The notes: generated by a model not told the origin, from the letters alone. A stretch of DNA of 64,000 bases from Asterella californica (GCA_036924285.1 JAYKYS010000136.1:1-64000), one strand, 5' to 3'; positions 50,070 to 61,320 are shown, counted from the first letter of the stretch. Translations and numbers: made by a program.

Positions 50070-50649
50070 TCTTCATTTTGTCATGGTTGCTTCTATCGAT
50101 CCCATTTGTACTGAGTCTGCTCTTAGTGTTGCAGCTTCTCATGCACATGTCGTATTTTGACAATTCGGAAGCAGCTATCTGAGCTTAAAGTGTAACATGC
50201 GCTTAGCAGTGTTTTCTCCACTCGCTGACACACACCATAAACAAGGTGATTAAAGCAGATTTTTCGTGTTGTATTCTTGATTGTGAAGATCCTGAACTCT
50301 GTACATTTGCTGATGTCACGCCTGTCACTAGCACAATGATTCTCGTTAATCAAAGCAGTAGTCCAGACAATAGATTCAGCTCCGAAGCCAGAAGCCTCTA
50401 TTTGCCTTATGCTCGCGATGAATTGGCTTCGCAAGCACCAACAATGACGCATCACGCTGAACGTTGAAACTATTCAGACTTTGTTTCAACCTCCCGATGC
50501 CCTTCAACGCCCACGAAAACAGATATACTTTTGGATGCATGCCTGTTGCACCTGTTGAACCTATTCGCCGTTGACCTGCTCGACACCGTCACATATTTAG
50601 CGTACTCACCGCAAAAGGCTTTCAATTGTTACGCTAGCTTTGTGCTGAG

Positions 50650-53600
50650 ATGGCAGCCTGGTTACAGAAGCGACTGAAGGATGCGGAAGCGCTTTTGGAG
50701 CAAGCTGATCGAACAGCACAACGTGTTGTGATAAAAGACAAAGACAGTCCAAAGCTTGCGCTTGCTCAAGATTCAGCAGGACCTGTTGCAGGTGTCGTGC
50801 TCACGTCAGGGTGCTACATTGCAATATACACACAATTTTGCTGCCATGCTGACTGCACTGGGTTGCCGCAGGCTTGCCAACAGGTCGCACCTTCACCTCC
50901 GAGAAGGAACCAGTTAGACCATTACATGCAAATGCGCCAACAAAGGTGTGACAGGTTTTGCCAACTACATTGCCACTTGTCATGCATGATCCTGTGCACA
51001 TGTTATAGCCACTCTTAATCTGCTCTTGAATATGTGCAGGCACCTGAGATGGAGGCTAGGTACAGCAAAGGCGCCGCCTCCAGACCAGCAGAAGCAGCAG
51101 TGCAGTTCCCTCAAGTCCAGTCGTCTGTGCCTCCAGCAATCAATAGACCACCTCCAATCAAGACAACAGTGAAGCAACAGGCACCCACACCACCAGGTGT
51201 ACAGCAGATCCCTTTTATGACACAGACCAGGCTGACTCATGAGCATCAGCATCAGCATCAGCCACCAGCTTTTGATGAAGAAGCCGCCCCATTGCCAACC
51301 AGATCTGCATCACCAGTCAAGATAGGGAATGGATCTCCTGGTGCAGAATCAGCTCTTGCTGCAGACACTGCCAAAGCTGAGCAAATGCAGCCTGGGAGCC
51401 AGCATGCCAGTCCAAGACATACAGCAGGCACAACTGTCACAAACAATGGCCAATCTCCAAAGGAACAAAAGAGGCCAGCAGATGAGTCAATGCTTGCCTC
51501 ACCACAGGCAGAGAAAAATGCAAGTCCCACGGCATCAGCTGCACCAGGTGGCATTGCAAATGCTCACTCAGCCGATGTAATGCATGCTTCTCAAGATTTC
51601 TCCAAAGGTGATCGTGGTACTCATGATCCTTCACACTCAGGCCCTGCTGACAGTGTGCAAAATCAGCGGCACTCGTCATCTCACAGCCAGTCAGCTGAAG
51701 CAGGCAAACTCAACGTGTCATCACCCCCATCCAGCCCAGTCAAACAAGCCATTCCTTTCAGCTCTCAGGCCAACACAGAAAGCCCTGAAGCTGCAGCTCC
51801 TGCTGACATTCAGAGGGCTGCATCACTGCATCAGAATGCAGCAGCCTCCAGCAGTGGCAGAGATGTAATGCAGCCTCAGGCCTCCTTACCTGTAGACTCG
51901 CATGCACGAGCTGCAGCTGTGGCTGAAGCCATCAAAGGAGCAGCGCGAGCCAGTGAACCAGAACAAGCTGCAACACAAGGTACAGTGCCGCTGTTGTACT
52001 GCTTGCAAAGCTGCCGGTATGTACATATCCAGTGTAACTGCAGCCTGGCTGCATCAAGGCGCTGCTGCATCCACCAAGTGAGCACGTATGTAAATGCGTG
52101 TCGAGATATATAGCTCTGGTTGAAGAGTGAGGGCTGCATGTCACTTGATGTGCAATGGGCTGCAGTGAGTACGAGGCAGTTGTGCAGGGGTAGAGGAGGT
52201 TCAAGGCAGTGCAAGTGCAGCAGGGCGGGAAGCTCTGCTGAACCGGCTTGTGGAACAGCTGAAGGGTCGACTGCAGACCCTGCGAGAGGAGAACCAGCAG
52301 CTGGAAGAGATGCTGCACCAGTCTGATGCTCGAGCTTCAGGTGCAATCAACACCACCTGATATTGCAGACTGGAGAGCAAGACATGGTTGCACTGTACAG
52401 CACACAGAGAACACATCGTCATCTGACCATGAGAGCACTGCAAGGCCTGCCATCAGTTTGTGCTTAGCTTCAACATGACTCAGCCATCAGGTTTTGCACA
52501 GTGCAAAATGTCAACATCCGAGGGGGTGTGTTAATATGTACTGCTGTTGAAGCATAGCAGCACACTCAGATTGCCGGGTTGCTGCCGGGCAGTTCACTGG
52601 TGCGGCCAATTTGCTTAGCAGTTCATGCTGCTGTCAGACAGCAAGCATACGATGAGGTGATGCAGGCAGTGTGAGGGAGGTAGAACGGTTGGAAGATGCA
52701 GTGAGCCGGGCAGAGGCAGCTCGCCTATCGGCCGAAGCCTCCCTTGCGCACACCAGTGCCCTGCAGCAGGCAGAAGTGCGCTCTGCTCAGCAGGCTCTCC
52801 AGGCTGCCACCAAGGACTTGCAGGACTGCCGAGCTCGCCTGGCAGACCTTGAGACCACCAATGCCATGCTCATCCAAGAGCAGCAGGTATGAACAGGCGC
52901 AGAGCATAGTGGATAGGGTATTGCAGCATTGCTGCATTAACAACTGTTGCTTTTGACGAAATGTTGCCAATGATGTTGTTGTGACCAAATATTGTGTTGG
53001 CTTGTAATGGAACAGAATTGACCAGGCATATTTGAAGCCCGGCCGCACCATATTGTTAATTGTGTATCAATAGGCATGGGTTTTGGCAGGTGAGTGAGGG
53101 GCGGATCATTGCAGCACTGAAGGATGAGGTGACAGCAGCAGAGGTGCGCCTGGAGGAGGAGCGGGCTGCCCACACCACCACCCAGCGCACTGCTGCAGCC
53201 CGCGAACAGGTCCCTCCTCTGCCCCTGCCCCCTCCCCCCCCCCACACACCCCACACCCCCCCCCCCTCCCCTCCTGCACTTTCATGCTTTGCAGGTTCAT
53301 GTCAGCATCTTGTGAGTTGTGAAACTCACATACGCACGTGTGATAGGTTGAGGGCGTCATAAGCAGAGCAGAGCGTGACTGTGGAGCTTGATGATGCACG
53401 TCACCAAATTATGCAACATGCCCATTGTTGTACTCAAGAAGGAGCATTTGTGCATCTGGAGGTGTGCAACGCAGGCACTCCAGAGCAGCATGGCGGATGG
53501 GGGCAATGCATTGGGCAGCATGCAGCGTTTAGTGGAGGAGCGCACCCAGCAGGCTGCCACTGCCCAGCAGGCCCTCATGCACCTGCAGCAGGACCATGCG

Positions 53601-55324
53601 CGCCTCAATGCCAATCTGCGCATCGCTCAGGAGCAAGTTGCCTCAAGGTCAGTTTTGGTTACAAATTAGCCTAGGTCCATGTGTCAGTCCGTGTCTCAGC
53701 TCGTTGGCATCCATGACAACCCTGGCTTTCTAGCCTGAGATGTATTTGGCGCATGCAGCAGAGACCACAAGAGCCATACACCACCACCTTGGTCAACAGA
53801 GTATTGTGACTATGCATCATTTGAGGATGGTATCCAGCAGCACCTTGTCCAGCGTCTTGTCTCTTGTGCACAAGGTGCTCTGAAATGACATAGTCAAATA
53901 TGGTTCTGCACTGTACCTGGTGGTCATGTTGTGCATGGTCATCACCTTATACCTGATGTAGACACTGCAGCTGCAGCTGTCTATTGTGTGCAGGCAAGAC
54001 AGTGAGAGTGTGGAAGCTCAAGTGCAGCTGCAAAAAGAGGTTGACAAATGGCAGCGGGCGAGCACTGAGCTGGGCACAGCTTTCAGGGAGGCGCAGGCAG
54101 GCCGGGAACAAGCTGAAGAGCATCTGGAACGGCTTCAAGGCAGCTTGCAGGATGTACAAAGACACAGCCAAGAAAGAGGGAATTATGATGAATTGCAGGC
54201 CCGTTTCAAGGAGGTCAGCAACCTACAACTGCACTGCCCATACACTTCATGGCTTCATGTTGTTTCCCAAACACAGCACGTTATGTGACAGTCGAGTCTT
54301 GTGGTGCAGCATTGCCTGCACCCTGTAGAATTCAAGCTATATGGCCAACTTCGTTTGTACCTCTTGTATGTTCTGCAGGCATTTTGCAAGCAAAATGTGA
54401 GGCAAAGTTCTCAGTCACAATCATTGTTATCTTGCCTGGTGCATTGCAGGTCACAGAGCTGCTGTACACTAAGCAGACACAACTTGAGCGCTTGGCTGCC
54501 GAGAAGGCAGCACAGCAGCTGGCTCACGAACGCCAATTATCCCAAGTTAGGGATGATGCAGAGCGCGTGAAAAGGTATGCATGCATGTGCATGCATGATC
54601 ACAACAGAGGAACAAGCAGGGTGTATGCTCCTCGTCATCAACACATATGGCCAATGCTTACTCGGAAGTGCATTTGACATACTCTCTCAGCCTTGTCTAA
54701 CAATATTGTATTTATCCCTTTCTTTTGCCAGTATACTTAGCAACAGAGCATGGCACCTGATAGCACATTAGGTGTGTTACTGTTGTTATGAAGAGAGCAT
54801 CTTAATCTGGAGGCGCAGGCTGCCATAATGAGTGCAGGCGTGTGAAGTCAGAAAGAGCCAACTCTTCCTTCTCCAGCACTATGGACGAGACTGTGGTACC
54901 CATGGACTCTCTGGGCGAGGCCTTTGATCGGCTTGCCAATGACAATCGGGTTGGCAGCTATGTCAAAGCTGGTGCCAGGCAAGTGCTGCTCTGACGTGGC
55001 TGTGACATTGCTTGATGCAGTTGTCAAGCACCACTATTGGCAATCTGTTACCTTTACATGGTTGGCTTGGCTTGTCTTTGATGTTATCCCTACAATGTTG
55101 ATCATAAGGGACTGCTTGTTGATGCATGCAGGGCGCTCGACAGTTCTGCGGCTGCAGCCGTTAGATTGATTAAACAGTACCCTTTAGGGAGGCTGTTTAT
55201 ATTTCTCTATATTGTGTCTATTCATCTGTTCATTTATGTTCTCATCAATCGACTACAAGGGCAAGCATTGGGACCTGGGAATCATACGGCTGCAACAATG
55301 GATGACTTGAATTCAAGGATGTAG
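50650..55324 (+). CDS. golgin-84-like tail-anchored Golgi coiled-coil protein
   Basis: Golgin-84 proteins tether vesicles and link Golgi cisternae. Eleven exons give about 833 codons in one frame: 50650-50791, 50872-50945, 51040-51979, 52188-52340, 52666-52886, 53090-53209, 53475-53647, 53994-54213, 54450-54574, 54838-54978 and 55132-55324. The N-terminus MAAWLQKRLKDAEALLEQAD matches the golgin-84 amphipathic start. Exon 3 encodes ~300 disordered residues rich in Ser, Pro, Gln and Ala. Exons 4-9 encode heptad coiled coil (LVEQLKGRLQTLREENQQLE; VDKWQRASTELGTAFREAQ). The last exon has the tail anchor IKQYPLGRLFIFLYIVSIHL and a short lumenal tail. Intron 10 has a GC donor at 54979-54980. Related CASP proteins share the anchor type, but the N-terminus favours golgin-84. 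Confidence 0.8.
53213..53278. repeat. C-rich low-complexity tract in golgin intron
   Basis: The intron after 53209 begins with ~65 bp composed almost wholly of C with scattered T, A and G. It gives spurious proline- and glycine-rich open frames and would be prone to sequencing error. Confidence 0.9.
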
Positions 55325-55858
55325 CCAGAAGGTCATTTGGTCTGACAAGTCGGAATTCCGATTTTGTATTCTTCGAACTCGTCTTTTAGAGCCCATCATG
55401 CAGTCCGGGAAGCACATGGGCTCTGACCTGGTCTGTGCTCACAGCTCTGGAAAGCTCAGCCATACGGGTCAAGCCCTTGTCAATATTAAGGACCCTGTAG
55501 CTGTGTGAGAGAGGTGTTGAAGCATAGTTGGCTCTCAGGTACATAATGTATATTATGCCTTTACTTTGTAGCTATACCTCGACCAAGTAAAACAACAGCT
55601 TGGTCATTGTGGCAAGTCAAGGAATCCGTCTCAGCTCTCCAATGAATTTGCTGCCTGATATGTGAAGCCGATGCAATACCAGTTCCCAACGTGTTCCAAC
55701 GTGACATCACGCTTGCAAACACTGTTTACCAGGACAGTGCACATGCGGTGGGCACTACTAGGTCACTCAGCCTCGGCTACTTGTGCAGCTTGCTGTGGAG
55801 TATGGTGGATCATGAGTAACAGTAACACTCCAGAACCCAAACATAGTCACAATCAATA
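55325..55858. other. stretch without recognisable gene
   Basis: This is downstream of the golgin stop. No coding family, RNA gene or mobile-element end was recognised. It should contain the golgin 3' UTR and marks the edge of the retroposon cluster. Confidence 0.5.
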
Positions 55859-55859
55859 G

Positions 55860-56099
55860 AATGCTCAAATATTGGCCATCATACTATTGGGGTTACTTGA
55901 GCATTTCCTTTGTGTGGCATGGCAACGTAAGCGGCCAAGTTGCCGTTTCAGTTGCGGGATTGCATTTGATGGATGCATGGGCTCCCTATAGCTATGGGCG
56001 TGCTGTTCCTTCCGTGACACATCAACATCAATGTCATGACATGACCAAGTGTGTTGGCTGCCTAGACTGAACGCATACTGCATGCAGACTAGGCCGTTA
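55860..56099 (+). mobile_element. old diverged LINE 3'-UTR copy
   Basis: About 240 bp aligns throughout with the 3' region of the LINE family seen at 58.2-60.9 kb. Shared blocks are ATTGGCCATCATACT, GAGCATTTCCTTTG or variant, GGCCAAGTTGCC, TTCCGTGACACATCA and TAGGCCGTT. It is sense on the plus strand and carries many substitutions, so it is much older than the other copies. Confidence 0.7.
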
Positions 56100-56120
56100 A
56101 TAATATTAATCATAATAGAT

Positions 56121-56187
56121 TACACTTTCCAGAATAGGCAACTATCCTGTAACCCAAAAACAAAATACAAAAAAATACACTTTCCAG
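56121..56187 (+). mobile_element. 43-bp micro-insertion of a LINE tail with 12-bp target-site duplication
   Basis: The direct repeat TACACTTTCCAG at 56121-56132 and 56176-56187 flanks 43 bp consisting only of the family's last bases (AATAGGCAACTATCCTGTAA then CCC) and an A-rich tail. This is an extremely 5'-truncated retroposition event. Confidence 0.85.
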
Positions 56188-56538
56188 CACAAAGTGCTAG
56201 GTTGTGTGGCACAAGTCATGTCTCGCCAGGCTGGCTTGTTTTGAGGGCAGAAAGGGTGTCTAATGTTCTACTGTTGAAAGTCAGACAAGGCAATGTCATT
56301 CCTTATGGTGACATCCCTTATTCAATACCAGGCAGAATGGTGTTAAGGTTAGGCCTGGCATTGGGCTTCCCCTTTGCTAACTTACCTTTTTACGCTCTTT
56401 GAGCATGCTGCCATCACTTTTAGCAGCAAGTTGGGTTGATCTGAACATTGGTGATTCTTTGTTTGGTGAAAAGGAACAGGCTCGGCTCTTGGCTGGTGAA
56501 CAACTGCCTTGTATGCTGCTTGTTTTGCTTGACAAGTT

Positions 56539-56845
56539 GACTCTATGCAAACTTTAGTGTTTGCCTACATGCAAGTTGTGAGGGTAGCCAGCAGCTTTTG
56601 TTGTGGATGGCCTTGACATTTGAACACACTTGTGGCTTCTTTCATTGCATGCTTGTAATGAAAAGCTCTCCCACCCACAAAAAAAAAACAAGCTGACTCT
56701 ATGCAAACTTCAGTGTTTGCCTACATGCAAGTTGTGAGGGTAGCCTGCAGCTTCTGTTGTGGATGGCCTTTACATTTGAAAACTTGTCGTTTCTTTCATG
56801 ACATGCTTGTAATGAATAGCTCTCCCAAAAACAAAAAAACAGAAA
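56539..56845 (+). mobile_element. two tandem copies of a second A-tailed retroposon 3' end
   Basis: Units of about 155 bp start near 56539 and 56694. Both begin TGACTCTATGCAAACTT, contain TTGTTGTGGATGGCCTT or a close variant and end TTGTAATGAA(A/T)AGCTCTCCC followed by an A-rich tail. The head-to-tail arrangement with A-tails suggests one copy inserted into, or primed from, the tail of the other. Confidence 0.75.
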
Positions 56846-56849
56846 AAAG

Positions 56850-57075
56850 CCAAACCAAATGGTACACCTGAGAGAGCAACGTTTAGGTTCAGCATCAATG
56901 TCAAACAAGTCAAAGCCAGTCTCGTGAATCAATGACAATATCAAAAGCAAAGCCATAAGCGGACAAACAACCATCGGCTAGTCATTGAAAAGAATGTGAA
57001 GCAGGCACTGACCAATCACTTTAAAAAGCCTTGCTGCAGGCCTTTGCTAGTAGAGGGCTTGTCTGGAGGCTCAGG
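56850..57075 (+). repeat. inverted homolog of 59690-59935
   Basis: About 220 bp matches the reverse complement of 59690-59935, with common blocks such as AATCAATGACAAT, GGCTAGTCATTGAAAAG and GAAGCAGGCACTGA. The match stops near the GGCTTG at 57060-57075. The two copies differ at perhaps one base in eight by eye. It may be an internal part of a retroposon or a separate repeat. Confidence 0.65.
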
Positions 57076-57309
57076 CTGTGATCCTGCATAATATGGTGTA
57101 GGCTTCTTAAGTTCGCGTGAACTCCGCCGCAAGGTAGGTGCACCAGAATCATCAGGTGTGAATGGCACTATGGCCAAACTATCAGTAGATGGAGACTTTG
57201 CCACCCCGGAGGACTCAGTACCTGACACAGACTTAAGGCCCCTTTTCTTGCCAGCTAATGGAGAAGCAGCATCAGGCATCTCAGCAAGGGATGAGGAAGC
57301 AACAGCCAA
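57016..57309 (-). CDS. unidentified Ser/Pro-rich open frame in the repeat cluster
   Basis: This 97-codon open frame has a basic patch LRRSSRELKKPTPYY. That patch resembles the linker found in some retroelement polyproteins, but the resemblance is weak. It may instead be part of a host exon. No function is assigned. Confidence 0.15.
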   Translation of the reverse strand: MAVASSSLAEMPDAASPLAGKKRGLKSVSGTESSGVAKSPSTDSLAIVPFTPDDSGAPTLRRSSRELKKPTPYYAGSQPEPPDKPSTSKGLQQGFLK

Positions 57310-57519
57310 AGGAATTCCCAGGTTCCCAGGAGCTGAGCTTTAGGCAGGGTTGAGCCGAGCCAACGCAGCTGGACTCCCCATGATTATGGGCAACTTGAAG
57401 CTCCCAGGAAGAGGAAAGATTGCCTCTAGCAATGGCTCATCATCAGGCACAACCCCTTGCTGCTCTCCAGCAGGTTGGGATCCAGCAAACTCTGGCTGTG
57501 TAGGCTGCGACGGAGCCGC

Positions 57520-57615
57520 CTTTTTTCTTTTTTTTCAAATTTGGGAGGGAGAGATATTCATTATATGAATGCATCGATAACAACCTCAAAGAAATGTGTT
57601 GTCCACAATGACTGC
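57520..57615 (-). mobile_element. third retroposon-type 3' end, minus orientation
   Basis: A T-rich run is followed by GGGAGGGAGAGATATTCATT, then AACCTCAAAGAAATGTGTTG. The same sequence occurs at about 61218-61318. Read on the minus strand, both end in an A-rich tail after a CTCTCCCTCCC block. Confidence 0.7.
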
Positions 57616-57648
57616 AAGCCACGAAGGTGAAGCTAACAACACATCCTT

Positions 57649-58138
57649 TACCATCTCATTCTCACTTAGCGAGCAGGCTAGCCTTGAAGACCATCACTTC
57701 CATGATTTGCCATGATTGGGTGAAGTGCAATGATGATGTGCGGCAAATTTCTGGGGTGTGCTCAAGTTGGCTGAGGGGCAGGGACCCCAGTATGACTTTG
57801 GAGGCCTTTCAAAATTTGTGCTGCCACAACCACACCTTGGCATCAATCCACACGATTCAGTCCGGCATTGAGGAAAGACTCGACCTGAAAGTGCACTTGT
57901 CTGACTCATTACCTGTGCCATTGTTTTAGCCGGCTATGTGGCTATTTGATATGTGGCGATTTGTGACAGTCTGTTTGCATTATTTGCATTGCATGCTTTT
58001 TGCAGTGGACTGAACGCCTATTGCACCCGGATTAGGCCGTTTTTGCATGTCTCAGGTTGGTCTGGTGTCCTGAAGGCTCTTCTGCCTGAAAGGAATAGGC
58101 AACTATCCTGTAACCCATAAAAAAACAAAAAAAGTTTA
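57649..58138 (+). mobile_element. LINE 3' fragment with shortened 3' UTR
   Basis: The plus strand encodes the LINE C-terminus (LASRLALKTITSM, WVKCNDDVRQISG, LRGRDPSMTLEAF) to a stop at 57929. It then jumps after about 80 bp of 3' UTR to the last ~130 bp of the family and an A-rich tail (CTATCCTGTAACCC). Most of the ~900-bp 3' UTR seen in other copies is absent. The 5' end is truncated inside the open frame. Confidence 0.8.
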
Positions 58139-58177
58139 TTTCCATGCTGTCCTCCAGACAAGTGCACTTTCAGGTCG

Positions 58178-59681
58178 AGGCCAACTTATTTTTTATTTTT
58201 TTTTTGGGTTACAGGATAGTTGCCTATTCCTTTCAAGCAAAAGAGCCTTCAGGACACCAGACGAACCTGAGATATGCAGGAACAACGGCCTAATCCGGGT
58301 GCAACAGGCGCTCAGTCCACTGCAAAAATTCCCCGTAATGGGGCTGGCAAAGCGTTCTGAGTCCATGACGACCAGCCAACAACAGCTGGTCGTGTCATGA
58401 CCTCGGTAATGATGTGTCACGGAAGAAGCAACAAGAGCACAGTGTGCCCTTGCACCAGCAAATGCAACATCGCAACTGGAAAGGCAACTTGGCCGGCTAA
58501 ACTGCCGTGCCAAGCAAAGGAAATGTTGAACACAATCCCAAGAGTATGATGGCCAATGTCTAGGAGTACTGGGCAGACATGGTAACGCTAAGTGAGCTTC
58601 GCTGCGAGCAGCACATTGCCGGATCCAACTGACGTCCAGAAAGCAACCGGAAGGAACAAGACATCAGCACACCACCCGCAGGACTGGTCACATCGCATGA
58701 CAAGCCTGCAAGGCTCCCACACGCCGGTGAGGGCCAACCGTCTCCAGGGCCTGTGTAGCTGGCACCCTTAGGGCTGACAAGACCCCCCAGCTACGGAGGG
58801 GGGGTTGATGGGCCCCCCTCGGGTGAATGCACGTCAAGCAAGCCCCAGCAAGTTAACTCGCCATCAATCAAGCTGAAGCCAGGCATCAATTGCACCACAA
58901 ACCAGCTAAGCATCCCCGCATAGCAAGCTGCGGTGATGAAAAATGATACGACACCTAAGCCACCACCCCCCACCCAAAAGCAGAAGTCAAATGATGACAC
59001 AAGCACAAAATAAATCCGCCAGGTTCAAGCCCAGCATGCAAATAAACTGTCACATATTGCCACATAGCAAACAGCAAATAGCCGACTAAACCAATGGCAC
59101 AGGTAATGAGTCAGACAAGTGCACTTTCAGGTCGAGTTTTTCCTCAGTGCCGGATTGAATCGTGTGGATTGATGCCAGGGTGTGGTTGTGGCACCACAAA
59201 CGTTGAAATGCCTCCAAAGTCATACTGGGGTCCCTGCCCCTCAGCCAGCTTGAGCACGCCCCAGAAATTTGCCGTACATCATCATTGCACTTCACCCAAT
59301 CATGGCGAATCATGGAAGTGATCGTCTTCAATGCTAGCCTGCTCGCTAACTGAGAGTGAGATGGTAAAGGAGAGGCCTGAGTAGGAGCAAGACCATGTGG
59401 GGAAGAGGCAGTGATTTGGGCTGCCGTCCAAATGCTATGCAGTACCGCCAACCTAAGCCGGTGCCAAGTCTGAAGCAACGCATCTGAAGCACCCTGCCCG
59501 GCTGGAGTGGAAGCTGCTAGGATGGTGGCAACTGAGGCATCAGGGGTATGGCCAGTCATAGCTTGCCACAGGCGACAAAGCCAGCTGACACCATTGGCGG
59601 CTACTGGGCACTCTAGGAACATGTGGCTAATGGTCTGGGGCTGGAGGGGGGTGCAGCAGCAGGCAAAAGGCCAACTTATTT
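58178..59681 (-). mobile_element. 5'-truncated LINE insertion with 14-bp target-site duplication
   Basis: AGGCCAACTTATTT occurs at 58178-58191 and 59668-59681 and brackets the insertion. On the minus strand the element begins inside the last part of its reverse-transcriptase ORF, at a zinc-knuckle-like segment (CCCTPLQPQTISHMFLECP). It continues to PVPLV and a stop near 59089, then has a ~900-bp 3' UTR ending CTATCCTGTAACCC and an A-tail (T run at the left). This is the most complete copy in the window. The reverse-transcriptase and endonuclease domains themselves are missing. Confidence 0.85.
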
Positions 59682-59689
59682 GCATGTTG

Positions 59690-59935
59690 TCCTCCAACCA
59701 AGCCTTGTAATAGCAAAGGCCTGCAGCGGGGCTTTTTAAAGTGATTGATCAGTGCCTGCTTCACACCCTTTTCAATGACTAGCCAATTGTAGGCTTATAG
59801 CTTTGCTTTTGGGATTGTCATTGATTCACAAGACTACCTTTGACGTGTTTGACATTGATGCTAAACATGTTCAGCCTACACATTGCTCTCTTAAGTGTAC
59901 ATTTTGGTTTGACTTTAAGGCGTTTATACTGTGAG
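59690..59935 (-). repeat. inverted homolog of 56850-57075
   Basis: This is the partner of the 56.9-kb repeat, in opposite orientation. It lies immediately to the right of the LINE insertion at 58.2-59.7 kb, so it belongs to the sequence the LINE entered rather than to that insertion. Confidence 0.65.
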
Positions 59936-59974
59936 GTCTTGGCAATTTGAGCGCTTTTGTTTTGGCAATGACTA

Positions 59975-60905
59975 TTCTTTTTTTTTATTTTTTTTTTGGG
60001 TTACAGGATAGTTGCCTATTCCTTTCAAGCAAAAGAGCCTTCAGGACACCAGACGAACCTGAGATATGCAGGAACAACGGCCTAATTCGGGTGCAACAGG
60101 CGCTCAGTCCACTGCAAAAATTCCCCGTAATGGGGCTGGCAAAGCGTTCTGAGTCCATGACGACCAGCCAACAACAGCTGGTCGTGTCATGACCTCGGTA
60201 ATGATGTGTCACGGAAGAAGCAACAAGAGCACAGTGTGCCCTTGCACCAGCAAATGCAACATCGCAACTGGAAAGGCAACTTGGCCGGCTAAATTGCCGT
60301 GCCAAGCAAAGGAAATGTTGAACACAATCCCAAGAGTATGATGGCCAATGTCTAGGAGTACTGGGCAGACATGGTAACGCTAAGTGAGCTTCGCTGCGAG
60401 CAGCACATTGCCGGATCCAACTGACGTCCAGAAAGCAACCGGAAGGAACAAGACATCAGCACACCACCCGCAGGACTGGTCACATCGCATGACAAGCCTG
60501 CAAGGCTCCCACACGCCGGTGAGGGCCAACCGTCTCCAGGGCCTGTGTAGCTGGCACCCTTAGGGCTGACAAGACCCCCCAGCTACGGAGGGGGGGTTGA
60601 TGGGCCCCCCTCGGGTGAATGCACGTCAAGCAAGCCCCAGCAAGTTAACTCGCCATCAATCAAGCTGAAGCCAGGCATCAATTGCACCACAAACCAGCTA
60701 AGCATCCCCGCATAGCAAGCTGCGGTGATGAAGAATGATACGACACCTAAGCCACCACCCCCCACCCAAAAGCAGAAGTCAAATGATGACACAAGCACAA
60801 AATAAATCCGCCAGGTTCAAGCCCAGCATGCAAATAAACTGTCACATATTGCCACATAGCAAACAGCAAATAGCCGACTAAACCAATGGCACAGGTAATG
60901 AGTCA
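59975..60905 (-). mobile_element. LINE 3'-UTR copy, nearly identical to 58192-59104
   Basis: About 915 bp matches the 3' UTR of the neighbouring LINE with only three differences noticed by eye (for example AATCCGGG versus AATTCGGG, and GAAAAATG versus GAAGAATG). It starts at the T run (A-tail on the minus strand) and ends at ATGAGTCAA, right after the stop codon region. No target-site duplication was identified. Confidence 0.85.
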
Positions 60906-61205
60906 ACTTTGGAAGAGCTGCAAGCCCTGCCTCCAGGCAGAGATGGTTCACGTCAACTCAAAACATCTTCTCTGAAGGCTGCTCGGATACTAGCAGGTAT
61001 GCAGCATTTGTCTCCTGGATACAGGAGTTTGCTCTGCGATTGCACATGCAATATCTCAGCTGGCTGTGAATGCATCAGCCCTATGTCTGTGATTCAGGTC
61101 TGCAACTTGCCAGGTCTGCAACCTTTGAATGTGTTGCAGAGGGAGGCCCAATGGATGAAATTGACAAGGATGGCGATGAGCCCTTGAGTCCGCGGACAAA
61201 GCACG
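60905..61205 (+). CDS. unidentified exon-like segments
   Basis: Two plus-strand pieces look coding. One, about 60905-60999, reads TLEELQALPPGRDGSRQL. The other, about 61100-61205, reads MDEIDKDGDEPLSPRTKHEL. They may be exons of the sequence into which the LINE copies inserted. The family was not recognised. Confidence 0.15.
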
Positions 61206-61217
61206 AGCTGTTGACTT

Positions 61218-61320
61218 TTTTTTTTTTTTTTTGTTTTTTGTTGGGGAGGGAGAGATATTTATTACATGAATGCAACGATAACAACCTCAAAGAAATGTGT
61301 TGTCCACTGCAAGCCACGAA
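61218..61320 (-). mobile_element. third retroposon-type 3' end, second copy
   Basis: The sequence after the T run (GGGGAGGGAGAGATATTTAT and AACCTCAAAGAAATGTGTTG) repeats the 57520-57615 segment. It abuts the left end of the inverted duplication exactly at 61320/61321. Confidence 0.7.

Noticed and set aside
58193..58513. Identical ~106-codon frames here and at 59985-60305
   Set aside because: They lie in the LINE 3' UTR downstream of the real ORF stop and are identical only because the DNA is a recent duplicate.
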